DNA of 64,000 nt, taken from NCBI RefSeq assembly GCF_000826685.1, contig NZ_JROO01000007.1, forward strand, positions 16,931 to 80,930. Direction: 5' to 3'. Position numbers and translations under genes: made by a program. Positions 17,974 to 25,228 of the stretch are shown here, piece by piece. The DNA comes from Streptomonospora alba. GTDB lineage: Bacteria; Actinomycetota; Actinomycetes; Streptosporangiales; Streptosporangiaceae. Under the pieces are notes generated by a model. That model had not been told where the DNA came from and ran no database searches. It saw only the letters and a list, made by a program, of their open reading frames with translations. Position 1 is the first letter of the stretch. Each line of letters starts with the position of its first letter.

Positions 17974-18909
17974 TTAACCGATGATTCGTAATGCCTTCGG
18001 TATGGATTCGAGATTGACTCGTTTTCGGTGTCCGAGGTATTCGCCGTCGATCTGGAATGCGCGCGGAGTGCGGGACGTGATGGTTATCGCGCTCTGATCG
18101 TGCCACGAGACGTAGCCCGCTCCGCTGGGCGGAACGCCCCGGTGCGAGAGCATCCGGCGCAGCAGTTGGGCGGTGCGGGCGGTGCGCATCTGGGTGAGCG
18201 CGAACAGGTCCAGGCCCAGCCCGAACCGCGAGCGCGGCGTGGGCTGCACCGGCACCGAACCGGCGTAGGTCCACGGCGTGGTGTTCGTGACCAGTGCGAA
18301 GTACAGGTCCTGGACGGTCTCCCGTCCGGGGGCGTCGATGCGCAGCGACGGCAGATTGGCGTCGCCGCGCAGGAACATCTTCAGTGCGACGGAGATGTAG
18401 AGCCCGGGGGACGCCCGTCGCCCGCTGCGGCGCAGCCTGTCGACCTCGTGCACCACGTCGGCGTCCCAGCCGAAGCCTGCGCAGAAGGTGAAGTACCTGT
18501 CGTCCTCGTCGCTGCGCAGCCGCCCCAGACCGACCGAGCGGTCCTCGCCGTTGCGCGCCGCCTCCAGCATCGCCCCGGTGGCCTCGATGGGGTCGGTCGG
18601 CTGGCCCAGCGCCCGCACGAAGACGTTGGCGCTGCCGCCGGGCAGGGCCGCGAAGCTGGGCCGCTCAAGGTGCTCGGGGGTCGACAGCAGACCGTTGACG
18701 ACCTCGTTCACCGTCCCGTCGCCGCCGAGGCTGATGACCAGCTCGTAGCCCGCGTCCGCCGCCTGCCGCGCGAGTTCGCGGGCGTGGTCGCGGTACTCGG
18801 TCTGGGCGACGTCCAGTTCCATCTCACGGGCGATCGCACCGACGAGTACGTCGCGGGAACGGGGCGTGGTGGTGGTCGCCTGGGGGTTGACGATGAACAG
18901 GGCGCGCAC
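17974..18909 (-). CDS. Diacylglycerol/lipid kinase (DAGK catalytic family)
   Basis: The 311-residue protein has the DagK/YegS/BmrU architecture. VRALFIVNPQATTTT is the N-terminal nucleotide-binding strand. VISLGGDGTVNEVVNG holds the GGDGT signature near residue 70, and AALPGGSANVFVRALG holds the second conserved loop. A C-terminal beta domain with AFQIDGEY follows. Such kinases phosphorylate diacylglycerol or related lipids at the membrane. The GTG start at 18907-18909 sits seven bases after a TAGACT hexamer with no Shine-Dalgarno, suggesting a leaderless mRNA. Longer reading upstream would run across a 20-bp inverted repeat and is rejected. The lipid substrate is unknown. Confidence 0.9.
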   Translation of the reverse strand: MRALFIVNPQATTTTPRSRDVLVGAIAREMELDVAQTEYRDHARELARQAADAGYELVISLGGDGTVNEVVNGLLSTPEHLERPSFAALPGGSANVFVRALGQPTDPIEATGAMLEAARNGEDRSVGLGRLRSDEDDRYFTFCAGFGWDADVVHEVDRLRRSGRRASPGLYISVALKMFLRGDANLPSLRIDAPGRETVQDLYFALVTNTTPWTYAGSVPVQPTPRSRFGLGLDLFALTQMRTARTAQLLRRMLSHRGVPPSGAGYVSWHDQSAITITSRTPRAFQIDGEYLGHRKRVNLESIPKALRIIG

Positions 18910-18916
18910 GCGGCCC

Positions 18917-18922
18917 AGTCTA
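18917..18922 (-). promoter_or_regulatory. Putative -10 element (TAGACT) of the leaderless lipid-kinase transcript
   Basis: Minus-strand TAGACT with seven bases to the GTG start and no ribosome-binding site between them. Confidence 0.5.
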
Positions 18923-18972
18923 GGGCTCGCCCTCCGCAGTCGGGGCGTCGGCCCCTGCGCGCGCCGATTCCC

Positions 18973-19033
18973 GTTGATCTTGTACTTACGGTTACGGAAC
19001 ATCGATTTCAGTGACCGTAAGTACAAGATCAAC
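18973..19033. repeat. Perfect 20-bp inverted repeat between divergent genes
   Basis: GTTGATCTTGTACTTACGGT (18973-18992) is exactly complementary to 19014-19033, with a 21-base spacer. It lies between two divergent, apparently leaderless promoters, so a terminator role is not obvious. It is more A/T-rich than its surroundings. Ends reading GTTGATC...GATCAAC are shared in part with the repeat at 50926-50981. Confidence 0.9.
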
Positions 19034-19071
19034 AGTGATATGCCCGGCTCTGTGCATGCGCAGGGGCGGGA

Positions 19072-19077
19072 TAAGCT
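19072..19077 (+). promoter_or_regulatory. Putative -10 element (TAAGCT) of a leaderless membrane-protein transcript
   Basis: TAAGCT ends six bases before the GTG at 19084. No Shine-Dalgarno lies between. Confidence 0.5.
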
Positions 19078-19083
19078 CGAAAC

Positions 19084-19497
19084 GTGTCTGCACGTCCGCT
19101 CACCATCACGCTCGCCGCGGCGGTCCAAGCCCTGGTCGCGGCCGCGGTCGCCGCCGGAGGCTGCTACGCCCTCGTGGGCACTCTGCTCGGCCGCGCCGCC
19201 GACGCGGGCTCGGCCGTCCCGCTGGCCGCCTTCGCGCTGCTGGCCGCGGCGGCCGCAGGCTACTGCGCATGGGGGCTGTTCCGGTTGTACGACTGGGCGC
19301 GCACGCCGGTCGTGCTGACCCACATCTTCGTGCTTGTGGTGGCCTACTACATGTTCACCAGCGGACAGTACGCCGCCTGCGCGGTCATGGTGGCCGCGGC
19401 GGCCGCGGGCCTGGCGCTGGTGCTGGCGCCTTCCACCACCGCCACCCTGTTCCCCGAGGGCGGTGTGCGCCGCGGCGGCTCCGACAGCGGCGGGTAG
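19084..19497 (+). CDS. Small integral membrane protein of unknown function
   Basis: The 137-residue product is almost entirely hydrophobic. It has four predicted membrane helices (about residues 6-30, 43-65, 75-93 and 95-118) and a short Gly/Ser-rich C-terminal tail. The loop WGLFRLYDWARTPVV between helices 2 and 3 is the most conserved-looking part and recurs in actinobacterial integral membrane proteins of unknown role. No enzymatic motif is visible. GTG 19084 was chosen because a TAAGCT hexamer lies six bases upstream, as for other leaderless genes here. It diverges from the lipid kinase across the 20-bp inverted repeat and converges on the sigma-factor gene. Confidence 0.75.
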   Translation: MSARPLTITLAAAVQALVAAAVAAGGCYALVGTLLGRAADAGSAVPLAAFALLAAAAAGYCAWGLFRLYDWARTPVVLTHIFVLVVAYYMFTSGQYAACAVMVAAAAAGLALVLAPSTTATLFPEGGVRRGGSDSGG

Positions 19498-19519
19498 CGC
19501 CGCCGGAGCCGCCGGGTGC

Positions 19520-20323
19520 TCAGTCGTCGGTGGTCAGCGCGTAGCGCAGCTGAGCCAGCGTGCGCGCGAGCAGCCGCGAAACGTGCATCTGCGAGATCCC
19601 CAGCTCTTGAGCGATCTGCGACTGGGTCATGTTGCCGAAGAAGCGCAGCAGCAGGATCCGCTTCTCGCGCGGCGGCAGCTGCTCCAGCAAGGGCTTGAGC
19701 GACTCCCGGTACTCCACGCCCTCCAGGGAGTCGTCGACGATTCCCAGCGAGTCGGCCACCGCGGGGGCGTCCTCGTCGCCGCTGTCGGGGGCGTCCAGCG
19801 ACACGGTGGAGTAGGCGTTGGCCGACTCCAGGCCCTCCAGCACCTCCTCCTCGGACATCCCGAGGTGCTCGGCGAGCTCGTGGACGGTGGGCGCACGACC
19901 CTCCCGCTGGGAGAGGTCGCTGACGGCCTTGGTCAGCGACAGCTTCAGCTCCTGCAGCCGGCGCGGCACGCGCACCGCCCAGCCCTTGTCGCGGAAGTGC
20001 CGCTTGATCTCGCCGACGATGGTGGGTGTGGCGTAGGTGGAGAACTCCACGCCGCGGTCCAGGTCGAACCGGTCGATCGACTTGATCAGCCCGATGGTGG
20101 CGACCTGGGTGAGGTCGTCGAGCCACTCGCCGCGGTTGCGGAAGCGCCGTGCCAGGTACTCGACCAGGGGCAGGTGGAGCTCGACAAGTTCGTCGCGGAT
20201 GCGCTGCCGTTCGGGAGCGTCCTCAGGAAGCTCGCTCAGGCGTTCGAACAACTCGCGCGCACGGGCGCGGTCAGGCACCGCGTGCTCCGTCTTCGCCGTC
20301 AGAGCGGGCCCCCTCTCGCTCAC
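19520..20323 (-). CDS. SigB/SigF-family stress sigma factor
   Basis: The 267-residue product is a group 3 sigma factor of the SigB/SigF/SigG class of stress and developmental regulators in actinobacteria. Region 2 contains LVEYLARRFRNRGEWLDDLTQVATIGLI and GVEFSTYATPTIVGEIKRHFRD. Region 3 contains EGRAPTVHELAEHLG, and region 4 has LPPREKRILLLRFFGN and SQIAQELGISQMHVSRLLARTL. Its start overlaps the stop of the upstream RsbW-like gene by four bases, so the two are coupled. It is likely controlled by partner switching through that anti-sigma factor. Which Streptomyces paralogue it corresponds to cannot be decided from sequence alone. Confidence 0.92.
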   Translation of the reverse strand: MSERGPALTAKTEHAVPDRARARELFERLSELPEDAPERQRIRDELVELHLPLVEYLARRFRNRGEWLDDLTQVATIGLIKSIDRFDLDRGVEFSTYATPTIVGEIKRHFRDKGWAVRVPRRLQELKLSLTKAVSDLSQREGRAPTVHELAEHLGMSEEEVLEGLESANAYSTVSLDAPDSGDEDAPAVADSLGIVDDSLEGVEYRESLKPLLEQLPPREKRILLLRFFGNMTQSQIAQELGISQMHVSRLLARTLAQLRYALTTDD

Positions 20324-20745
20324 GCCGTCTCCGCCACGCCGCGCCGTTTGTGCAGCACGATGGAGACGCGGTCGTCAGGGCCGGCGTCGGCGTCGACCTC
20401 TCCGGCCAGGGCCGACAGGACGGTCCAGGCGAAGGTGTCGCGCGCGGGGAGCCGGCCGTCGGCCGTCAGCACCGAGACGGAGATGCGCATCCCGTCGCCG
20501 GTGAGTTCGAAGTCGGTGGTCAGGTCGGTGCCCGGCAGTGCCTGGGTGAGCAGCATTGCGCAGGCCTCGTCGACCCCGATGCGCAGGTCCTCGATCTCGT
20601 CGAGGGTGAAGTCCAGTCGGGCCGCCAATCCCGCTGTGGCGGTGCGCAGCACGGACAGGTAAGCGCTGTCGGCCGGCATCCGGACCGTCACAGCGTCGCG
20701 AACCTCCGTTGCACCCGGGGTCGGTGCGGCGGTTTCTTCGGTCAC
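20320..20745 (-). CDS. RsbW-like anti-sigma factor (GHKL ATPase)
   Basis: The 141-residue protein has the serine kinase/anti-sigma fold. An N-terminal strand-helix segment runs from VTVRMPADSAYLSVLRTAT through ARLDFTLDEIEDLRIGVDEACAMLL, which carries the ATP-binding N-box (Glu/Asp and Asn-equivalent positions). The C-terminal half has a strand-rich ATPase core, though the glycine-rich G-boxes are weak. Such proteins bind their sigma factor until an anti-anti-sigma factor displaces them. GTG 20743-20745 follows GGAGGAGG at good spacing; an upstream extension would be Arg/Pro-rich and is rejected. It overlaps the sigma gene by ATGA. No RsbV homologue is in the window. Confidence 0.88.
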   Translation of the reverse strand: MTEETAAPTPGATEVRDAVTVRMPADSAYLSVLRTATAGLAARLDFTLDEIEDLRIGVDEACAMLLTQALPGTDLTTDFELTGDGMRISVSVLTADGRLPARDTFAWTVLSALAGEVDADAGPDDRVSIVLHKRRGVAETA

Positions 20746-21331
20746 GTGCCTCCTCCGGGAAGCGAGATTGCCGCTTGACTGCAATCTATCTTGTTTCGGT
20801 CCGCGTCCGGTGCACACGCTTGGCACCGTGTCCCGTTCCGGCTTCCTATCCCTAGTCTCGGACACGCCCGAAAACGGGGGAGGGCCGGGGGCGCGGCGGA
20901 TGCCGTGCCGATACGCCGCCGGAATCGCTTCGGTATCGGCGGATTCGGCGCCGTCGGATCGCGTCCCACCCGGGCGAGGCGCCCGCTCGAAAGCTCCCTG
21001 ACCTCTACGGAACCGTGATGTCGGGAGTGCGAAGCGGCCCAAGAAACCCTACGGGGACCGTGCGGGGCCGCTTTCCGCAGAGGCTGCGGCGATGGGGCGC
21101 AGCTCGCGCAGCGATCGAGCCGGCTTGCCGCCGAGCGCACACCGAGGCTCTCAAGCGGGGCGTCACACCACAGGACCGGCGCCGATGCGGCCGCACGAGC
21201 GATCACACCTTGACGAAGGTTCCCCGTCCCGGGGAGGTCGCGATCAGCCCCTCGTTACCCCATAGCGCGGCCGATGAGTTTGCGGCTCCCGGCCGGTCCA
21301 AGCTCGTAACACCCGAGGAAAGGACACGATC
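20746..21331. other. 586-bp intergenic region between divergent units
   Basis: AGATTGC (20765-20771) and GCAATCT (20781-20787) form a 7-bp inverted repeat 20-42 bases upstream of the anti-sigma gene, a candidate operator. A TAGATT hexamer lies near it on the minus strand. ACCTTGACGAAGGT near 21207 is a second small palindrome. No gene is supported here; open frames are GC-driven. Confidence 0.55.
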
Positions 21332-21937
21332 ATGTCAGAGCTTCTCGTCGACTTCATCACCTCCCTCGACGGCCACGCATCGGGAGAGGGCTGGCCCGGG
21401 TGGTGGGGCCTCGAAGGTCCGGAGTACCTCGCATGGGAGAGCAAGCAGCCCGAGGCCACCTACCTGATGGGAGCGAACACCTACCGCCAGATGTCCGGCT
21501 TCGCCGCCGGCGAGGTCCCGAATGGCCAAGACGCGTTCAGGGCCGAGGAAGAGGAGTCCGTGGACGAGCTCACGCGAGCGTCCAAGGTGGTGTTCTCCTC
21601 CTCACTCGAGGAACCACTCACGTGGGCCAACACGACGCTCGTACGCGGCGACGCCGTCGAGGCAGTCCGCGCGATGAAGGAGAACGGCTCGGGGCTCCTC
21701 AGCACGATCGGCAGCCTCAGCCTGTGCCGGTCCCTGCTCAAGGCCGGACTCGTCGACCGCTTCCGGGTCGTGATGTTCCCGGTGATCACCGGGGCCACGG
21801 GCGCGGAACGCATCTACGACGGCTATCCGGACGTCGCTCTTGAGATGATCGAGCACCGCACCTTCGACGGCCGCATCCAGTTGGTCGAGTACAAGCCCCG
21901 CGTGCTCGAGCACCCGCCGCTCGGCGCCCCTGCGTGA
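21332..21937 (+). CDS. Dihydrofolate reductase/RibD C-terminal family protein
   Basis: The 201-residue product has the RibD-C/DHFR-like reductase fold. It has an N-terminal strand MSELLVDFITSLDG, the cofactor loop TYLMGANTYRQMSGF, KVVFSSSLEEPLTWANTTLV, and the nucleotide-binding GSGLLSTIGSLSLCRSLLKAGLVDRF with VVMFPVITGATG. These proteins use NADPH, but the substrate is rarely known. Many actinobacterial copies are accessory and not folate enzymes. ATG 21332 is preceded by AGGAAAGGA. The neighbouring patch (IS remnant, mini-GntR, tiny genes) suggests an accessory locus. Codon use is similar to the chromosome average by eye. Confidence 0.85.
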   Translation: MSELLVDFITSLDGHASGEGWPGWWGLEGPEYLAWESKQPEATYLMGANTYRQMSGFAAGEVPNGQDAFRAEEEESVDELTRASKVVFSSSLEEPLTWANTTLVRGDAVEAVRAMKENGSGLLSTIGSLSLCRSLLKAGLVDRFRVVMFPVITGATGAERIYDGYPDVALEMIEHRTFDGRIQLVEYKPRVLEHPPLGAPA

Positions 21938-22028
21938 CGTCGCCCCGTCCGCCGGTGCGGACCGCCGCCAGGCCGGCGGGCGCGGAGCAAGCTAGAGAAA
22001 TGGCTGTGCTAAGAGGTCCGCCGGGTAG

Positions 22029-22361
22029 GTGCGTGTCGGTGATGCAGAACAGGCACGGGCCTCGGTAACAGAAGAGGTGTTCTACACCGTGCTCTTCCCC
22101 GAGGTCCTCGTGCCTGCCCTGCCGTCTTCTGACATCGAACCGGACTGGGGCCGGTTCGTCGTGCTGATTCCCGAACCCATCGATACTCATCCGCTGGGCT
22201 GCCACAATCCACGCATCCCCGACCGGACCGTGTTCGACAAGCTCGTCCAGGTTCTGGTGCTGGGCGCCTCCTACCGCGAACGACGCGCCCGCGTCATCGG
22301 CGCCTTCATCGCTCTCGCCAACGCCGTCATCGTGACCCGACGACTACTGATTGAAGCCTGA
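22029..22361 (+). pseudogene. Remnant of an IS5-family transposase
   Basis: The frame encodes PEPIDTHPLGCHNPRIPD and TVFDKLVQVLVLGASY, the N-terminal helix-turn part of IS5-group transposases. It then jumps directly to a C-terminal end, GAFIALANAVIVTRRLLIEA. The DDE catalytic core between them (roughly 150 residues) is absent, so the copy cannot be active. No stop interrupts what remains, indicating an internal in-frame deletion. GGCTGTGCTAAG near 22000 may be what is left of the left terminal repeat; a matching right end was not found. The family call is from remembered motif shape and is moderately certain. Confidence 0.65.
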
Positions 22362-22446
22362 CCCAACCACCGCTGGGACGACCGGCCGGCCCGTCGACCG
22401 TGACCTACCCGCGAAACGCCTTAGCGCGGTACGTCTGCCGGTGCCG

Positions 22447-22686
22447 CTAAACGACGAAGGTCCCCTTCGCCGGAAGCGTGGTGACCAGACCTCGGTCGCG
22501 AAGTTCCTGGATCGCGCGGCGTGCGGTGCCGAGCGCGACGCCGTACTCCTCGGCGAGATCCCGTTCCCCGGGCAGCCGGGCACCGCTGGGAAGCTCGCCG
22601 GCGTCTCTCCGCTCGACAATGTGGTCGGCTACAGCCACGTAGACATAGCCGACCTTCGGGACCTCGAACTCTGAAACACCGCTCAC
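22447..22686 (-). CDS. Minimal GntR-family DNA-binding protein (79 residues)
   Basis: Only the winged-helix domain is present. The product opens MSGVSEFEVPKVGYVYVAVA and continues ADHIVERRDAGELPSGARLP, GERDLAEEYGVALGTARRAI and QELRDRGLVTTLPAKGTFVV, ending there with no effector domain. Typical GntR proteins are 120-250 residues, so it is a DNA-binding-only variant, perhaps a dimer or one needing a partner. The GTG at 22684-22686 is chosen because the frame upstream is not GntR-like. A 15-bp palindrome (22696-22710) lies ten bases before the start, suggesting autorepression and control of the divergent tiny-gene pair. Similar lone wHTH proteins occur in actinobacterial accessory loci. Confidence 0.8.
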   Translation of the reverse strand: MSGVSEFEVPKVGYVYVAVADHIVERRDAGELPSGARLPGERDLAEEYGVALGTARRAIQELRDRGLVTTLPAKGTFVV

Positions 22687-22695
22687 GGCATCACC

Positions 22696-22710
22696 GTAGG
22701 ACGGTCCTAC
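22696..22710. promoter_or_regulatory. 15-bp palindrome upstream of the mini-GntR gene
   Basis: GTAGGAC-G-GTCCTAC has perfect 7-bp arms. It lies between the GntR gene and two divergent small genes, whose likely -10 (TATGAT, 22765-22770) is 55 bases away. Probable GntR operator by position; binding not shown. Confidence 0.6.
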
Positions 22711-22848
22711 GCTGCACAGAGGTATGGGTTGCGGCGTAACGCGGTATAGAGCGGTCTGACGCTGTATGATGAGCACGGAGAAACGACAGGACCCCGCGAC
22801 GGTGGCGGCCGTCCGGGGCCATGGCCTACCAGAGGAGACCTGGCAGAC

Positions 22849-23169
22849 ATGAAGATCCTAGTAGCCCTTGTGGCGATCCTCGTCCGGCGTGTTCGGGCGT
22901 CCTGCGGCGTTCACGCGCCGCTGTCGCCCGAATCCGACGACCTTCCTCCGCCCGTCCGCCCGGTGCCCGTCGTACGCACGGCCCGCGTCCGCCCGTATGT
23001 ACGCGAGGCGCCTGCCCGTCCCGCCGAACCTCCGGCCGTCGCCGAGGGCGGCCCCACTCCCGTCGCTCCGTACGTGGCGCGGTGGGAACGCGATCGTGCC
23101 GTCGAGCAGGAGACGCGCGGCCGACGCGGCACACCCGTCTTCTGCGAGGCCGCCGGGGGTGTCCGATGA
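22849..23169 (+). CDS. Small Pro/Arg-rich hypothetical protein
   Basis: A 106-residue product that begins with a short hydrophobic stretch, MKILVALVAILVRRV, then becomes Pro/Val/Arg-rich (PPPVRPVPVVRTARVRPYV). No domain is recognised. The ATG at 22849 follows GAGGAGACC with longer than ideal spacing, and its stop overlaps the next small gene by ATGA. Similar SCGVHAPL-type small proteins are found beside GntR genes in streptomycete accessory regions, from memory rather than a search. TATGAT at 22765 is a good -10 candidate. The compositional bias means that coding status is probable rather than certain. Confidence 0.55.
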   Translation: MKILVALVAILVRRVRASCGVHAPLSPESDDLPPPVRPVPVVRTARVRPYVREAPARPAEPPAVAEGGPTPVAPYVARWERDRAVEQETRGRRGTPVFCEAAGGVR

Positions 23170-23384
23170 TCTACTCGACCGACTGCCACGGCCGCCCCGA
23201 CGAGGCGCACGCCGACGCGCTCTACGACACGCTGAGCGACGCCCTGAAGGAACGCGGCCAGACGCCCGCCCAGCGGGCGCGCGCCCAGGACAACGCCGAC
23301 GCCGCCTTCAGCGTGCTGGACGTGTGGCTGCGGTCCGGCGGGGCGTGGCCGACGCCGTGGCGGCGCTGCGCGGGCGGCGAATAG
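23166..23384 (+). CDS. Small hypothetical protein translationally coupled to the preceding gene
   Basis: The 72-residue product begins MIYSTDCHGRPDEAHADALY. It contains a helical, charged middle (DTLSDALKERGQTPAQRARA), then DNADAAFSVLDVWLRSGGAW. It looks like a compact helical protein with no known domain. The ATG overlaps the previous stop (ATGA), so the two are probably expressed together under the divergent promoter near the mini-GntR operator. A strong hairpin (23396-23435) ends the unit. Function is unknown; the amino-acid composition is more protein-like than that of its upstream partner, which raises confidence that the pair is real. Confidence 0.65.
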   Translation: MIYSTDCHGRPDEAHADALYDTLSDALKERGQTPAQRARAQDNADAAFSVLDVWLRSGGAWPTPWRRCAGGE

Positions 23385-23395
23385 CGGACCGTCGA

Positions 23396-23435
23396 CCCGC
23401 ACGGCCGGCGGCGCGGGCGGCCCCGGCCGTGCGGG
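23396..23435. terminator. 13-bp hairpin between convergent genes
   Basis: CCCGCACGGCCGG pairs perfectly with CCGGCCGTGCGGG over a 14-base loop. It lies between the tiny-gene pair and yqeY, so it probably terminates both. Confidence 0.75.
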
Positions 23436-23438
23436 GCG

Positions 23439-23807
23439 CTACGCCTCTGCGTTCAGATAGCGGCTGAGGACGTCGGCTTCGGCCCGCAGGCGGTCGGCGG
23501 CGTCTTCGCGGCCCAGACGGACGTACTCCTGCGCCGAGGCCGAGCGCTCGCTGACCTCGCGCGCGACGACCGCGTGGACGTCGGACTCGGTCAGGACGCG
23601 GCGCTCCGCCTCGGCCGCCCCGACGCCCACCGCCGCACCGGCGACGTGTTCGCCGCCGTCGGCGGGAACCGCAGAGTCGACCCCGGAGGACTCGGCGTTC
23701 TCGATGGCGGCCAGCGCCGAGCGGAGAGCGGAGGCGGCGACCTTGTCGCGGTTCTTCAGAGCGGCCGTCAGATCGCGCCGCAGATGGGTACGCACACGGC
23801 GGAACAT
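23439..23807 (-). CDS. GatB/YqeY domain-containing protein
   Basis: The 122-residue protein matches the YqeY family: an N-terminal helical segment LRRDLTAALKNRDKVAASALRSALAAIENAE, then a variable Ala/Gly insert. The C-terminal part resembles the tail of GatB (VHAVVAREVSERSASAQEYVRLGREDAADRLRAEADVLSRYL). Typical members are near 150 residues, so the copy is slightly short because the C-terminal helices are trimmed. The family is linked to tRNA-dependent amidotransferases by domain similarity, but its function is not established. It starts 49 bases downstream of the GNAT gene and probably shares its transcript. Confidence 0.82.
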   Translation of the reverse strand: MFRRVRTHLRRDLTAALKNRDKVAASALRSALAAIENAESSGVDSAVPADGGEHVAGAAVGVGAAEAERRVLTESDVHAVVAREVSERSASAQEYVRLGREDAADRLRAEADVLSRYLNAEA

Positions 23808-23855
23808 AGCCCGCCCAGGCGCGCGAGTCGAACGGTTTCCCCGGCCGCGCGCGGG

Positions 23856-24353
23856 TCAGGCGCCGCCCTTGGCGCCCAGGTCCCGCAGCGCCTCGCCGTC
23901 CAGGCGGAAGACCGTCCACTCGTCCATGGGCGTGGCGCCTAGGGCCGTGTAGAACTCGATGGACGGCGTGTTCCAGTCCAGCACCCACCACTGGAGCCGG
24001 TCGTAGCCGCGCTCGACGCAGAGTTCGGCGAGTGCGGTCAGCAGCGCCTTGCCGTAGCCGTGGCCGCGCAGTTCCGGGCGGACGTAAAGGTCCTCCAGGT
24101 AGATGCCCGGATTCCCGGTCCAGGTGGAGAAGTTGCGGAACCACAGCGCGAACCCGGCGACGGCGGCGGGACCGCCGCCGTCGGGCGTGTGCTCGGCGAT
24201 GTGCGCCCCGGCCACGGGGTCGTCGCCGAACAGCGCGTCGTGGAACTGCGCCTCGGTGGCCACGGCCGCCTCGGGCTCCTTCTCGTACTCGGCGAGCTCG
24301 CGCACCAGGCGGTGGATGACCGGGACGTCGTCGGGGCGGGCGGGGCGGATCAC
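23856..24353 (-). CDS. GNAT-family N-acetyltransferase, diamine acetyltransferase-like
   Basis: The 165-residue product has the complete GNAT fold. MIRPARPDDVPVIHRLVREL is the first strand-helix. AGFALWFRNFSTWTGNPGIYLEDLYVRPELRGHGYGKALL contains the acetyl-CoA pyrophosphate loop (RGHGYG). DRLQWWVLDWNTPSIEFYTALGATPMDEW closes the fold. The ALWFRNFSTW and YLEDLYVRPE pattern is typical of the spermidine/spermine acetyltransferase group, so a polyamine or thialysine-like amine is a reasonable but unproven substrate. ATG 24351-24353 follows GCCGAGGAGAAGCC at proper spacing. It lies upstream of yqeY and downstream of the amino-acid transporter genes on the same strand. Confidence 0.87.
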   Translation of the reverse strand: MIRPARPDDVPVIHRLVRELAEYEKEPEAAVATEAQFHDALFGDDPVAGAHIAEHTPDGGGPAAVAGFALWFRNFSTWTGNPGIYLEDLYVRPELRGHGYGKALLTALAELCVERGYDRLQWWVLDWNTPSIEFYTALGATPMDEWTVFRLDGEALRDLGAKGGA

Positions 24354-24403
24354 GGCTTCTCCTCGGCAGGGCGGTCGGCGGCGTGCGAGGCCGCGAAGGC
24401 GGC

Positions 24404-25210
24404 TCAGAGCACCTTGGACAGGAACGACCGGGTGCGGTCGTGCTGAGGGTCCGCCAGCACGCGGCGCGGCTCACCGGACTCCACCACGATGCCTTCGTCC
24501 ATGAAGACGAGCTTGTCGCCGACCTCGCGGGCGAAGCCCATCTCATGGGTGACCACGACCATGGTCATGCCTTCCTCGGCCAGCCCCTTCATCACGTCCA
24601 GCACCTCGCCCACAAGCTCGGGGTCGAGTGCGCTGGTGGGCTCGTCGAACAGCATCAGCCCCGGGCGCATCGCCAGAGCTCGGGCGATGGCCACACGCTG
24701 CTGCTGCCCGCCCGACAGCTGGCGCGGGTACTCCCCGGCCTTGTCGGCCAGGCCCACCCGGTCCAGCAGGTCCAGGGCCTCCTTGCGCGCCTCCGAGCGC
24801 GGGCGGTGGTTGACGCGGACCGGCGCCTCCAGGAGGTTGCCCAGCACGGTCATGTGCGGGAACAGATTGAAGTTCTGGAAGACCATGCCGATGCCGCGCC
24901 GCTGGCGGGCCACCTGGGCGTCGTGCAGTTCGTAGAGCTTGCCGGCGCGCTGCCGGTAGCCCATCAGCTGCCCGTCGACCCACAGCCGCCCAGCGCTGAT
25001 CTTCTCCAGGTGGTTGATGCAGCGCAGGAACGTGGACTTGCCGGAACCGGAGGGGCCCACCACGCAGCAGACGTCGCCGCGGTGCACCTCCATGTCGATC
25101 CCGCGCAGCACTTCCAGGCGGCCGAAGTGCTTGTGCACGTTCTCGGCCACGACCATCGGGTCGTCTCCGAGGCCGGTCGCCGTACCGGCCTCCGCGGTGT
25201 TCTGGGTCAA
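24404..25210 (-). CDS. Polar amino-acid ABC transporter ATP-binding protein
   Basis: The 268-residue ATPase energises uptake of a polar or acidic amino acid. All nucleotide-binding motifs are present: Walker [10 protein letters not shown] near residue 53, Q-loop [15 protein letters not shown], signature [15 protein letters not shown], Walker [15 protein letters not shown] and the H-loop His in VVVTHEMGF. Its similarity is to GlnQ/GluA. The TTG at 25208-25210 is the assigned start, with AGGA about ten bases upstream; an internal ATG would remove only the disordered N-terminus. It is the last gene of a binding protein-permease-ATPase operon, starting 18 bases after the permease stop. Confidence 0.92.
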   Translation of the reverse strand: MTQNTAEAGTATGLGDDPMVVAENVHKHFGRLEVLRGIDMEVHRGDVCCVVGPSGSGKSTFLRCINHLEKISAGRLWVDGQLMGYRQRAGKLYELHDAQVARQRRGIGMVFQNFNLFPHMTVLGNLLEAPVRVNHRPRSEARKEALDLLDRVGLADKAGEYPRQLSGGQQQRVAIARALAMRPGLMLFDEPTSALDPELVGEVLDVMKGLAEEGMTMVVVTHEMGFAREVGDKLVFMDEGIVVESGEPRRVLADPQHDRTRSFLSKVL

Positions 25211-25228
25211 CTCGCCGTCCTACTCGCT

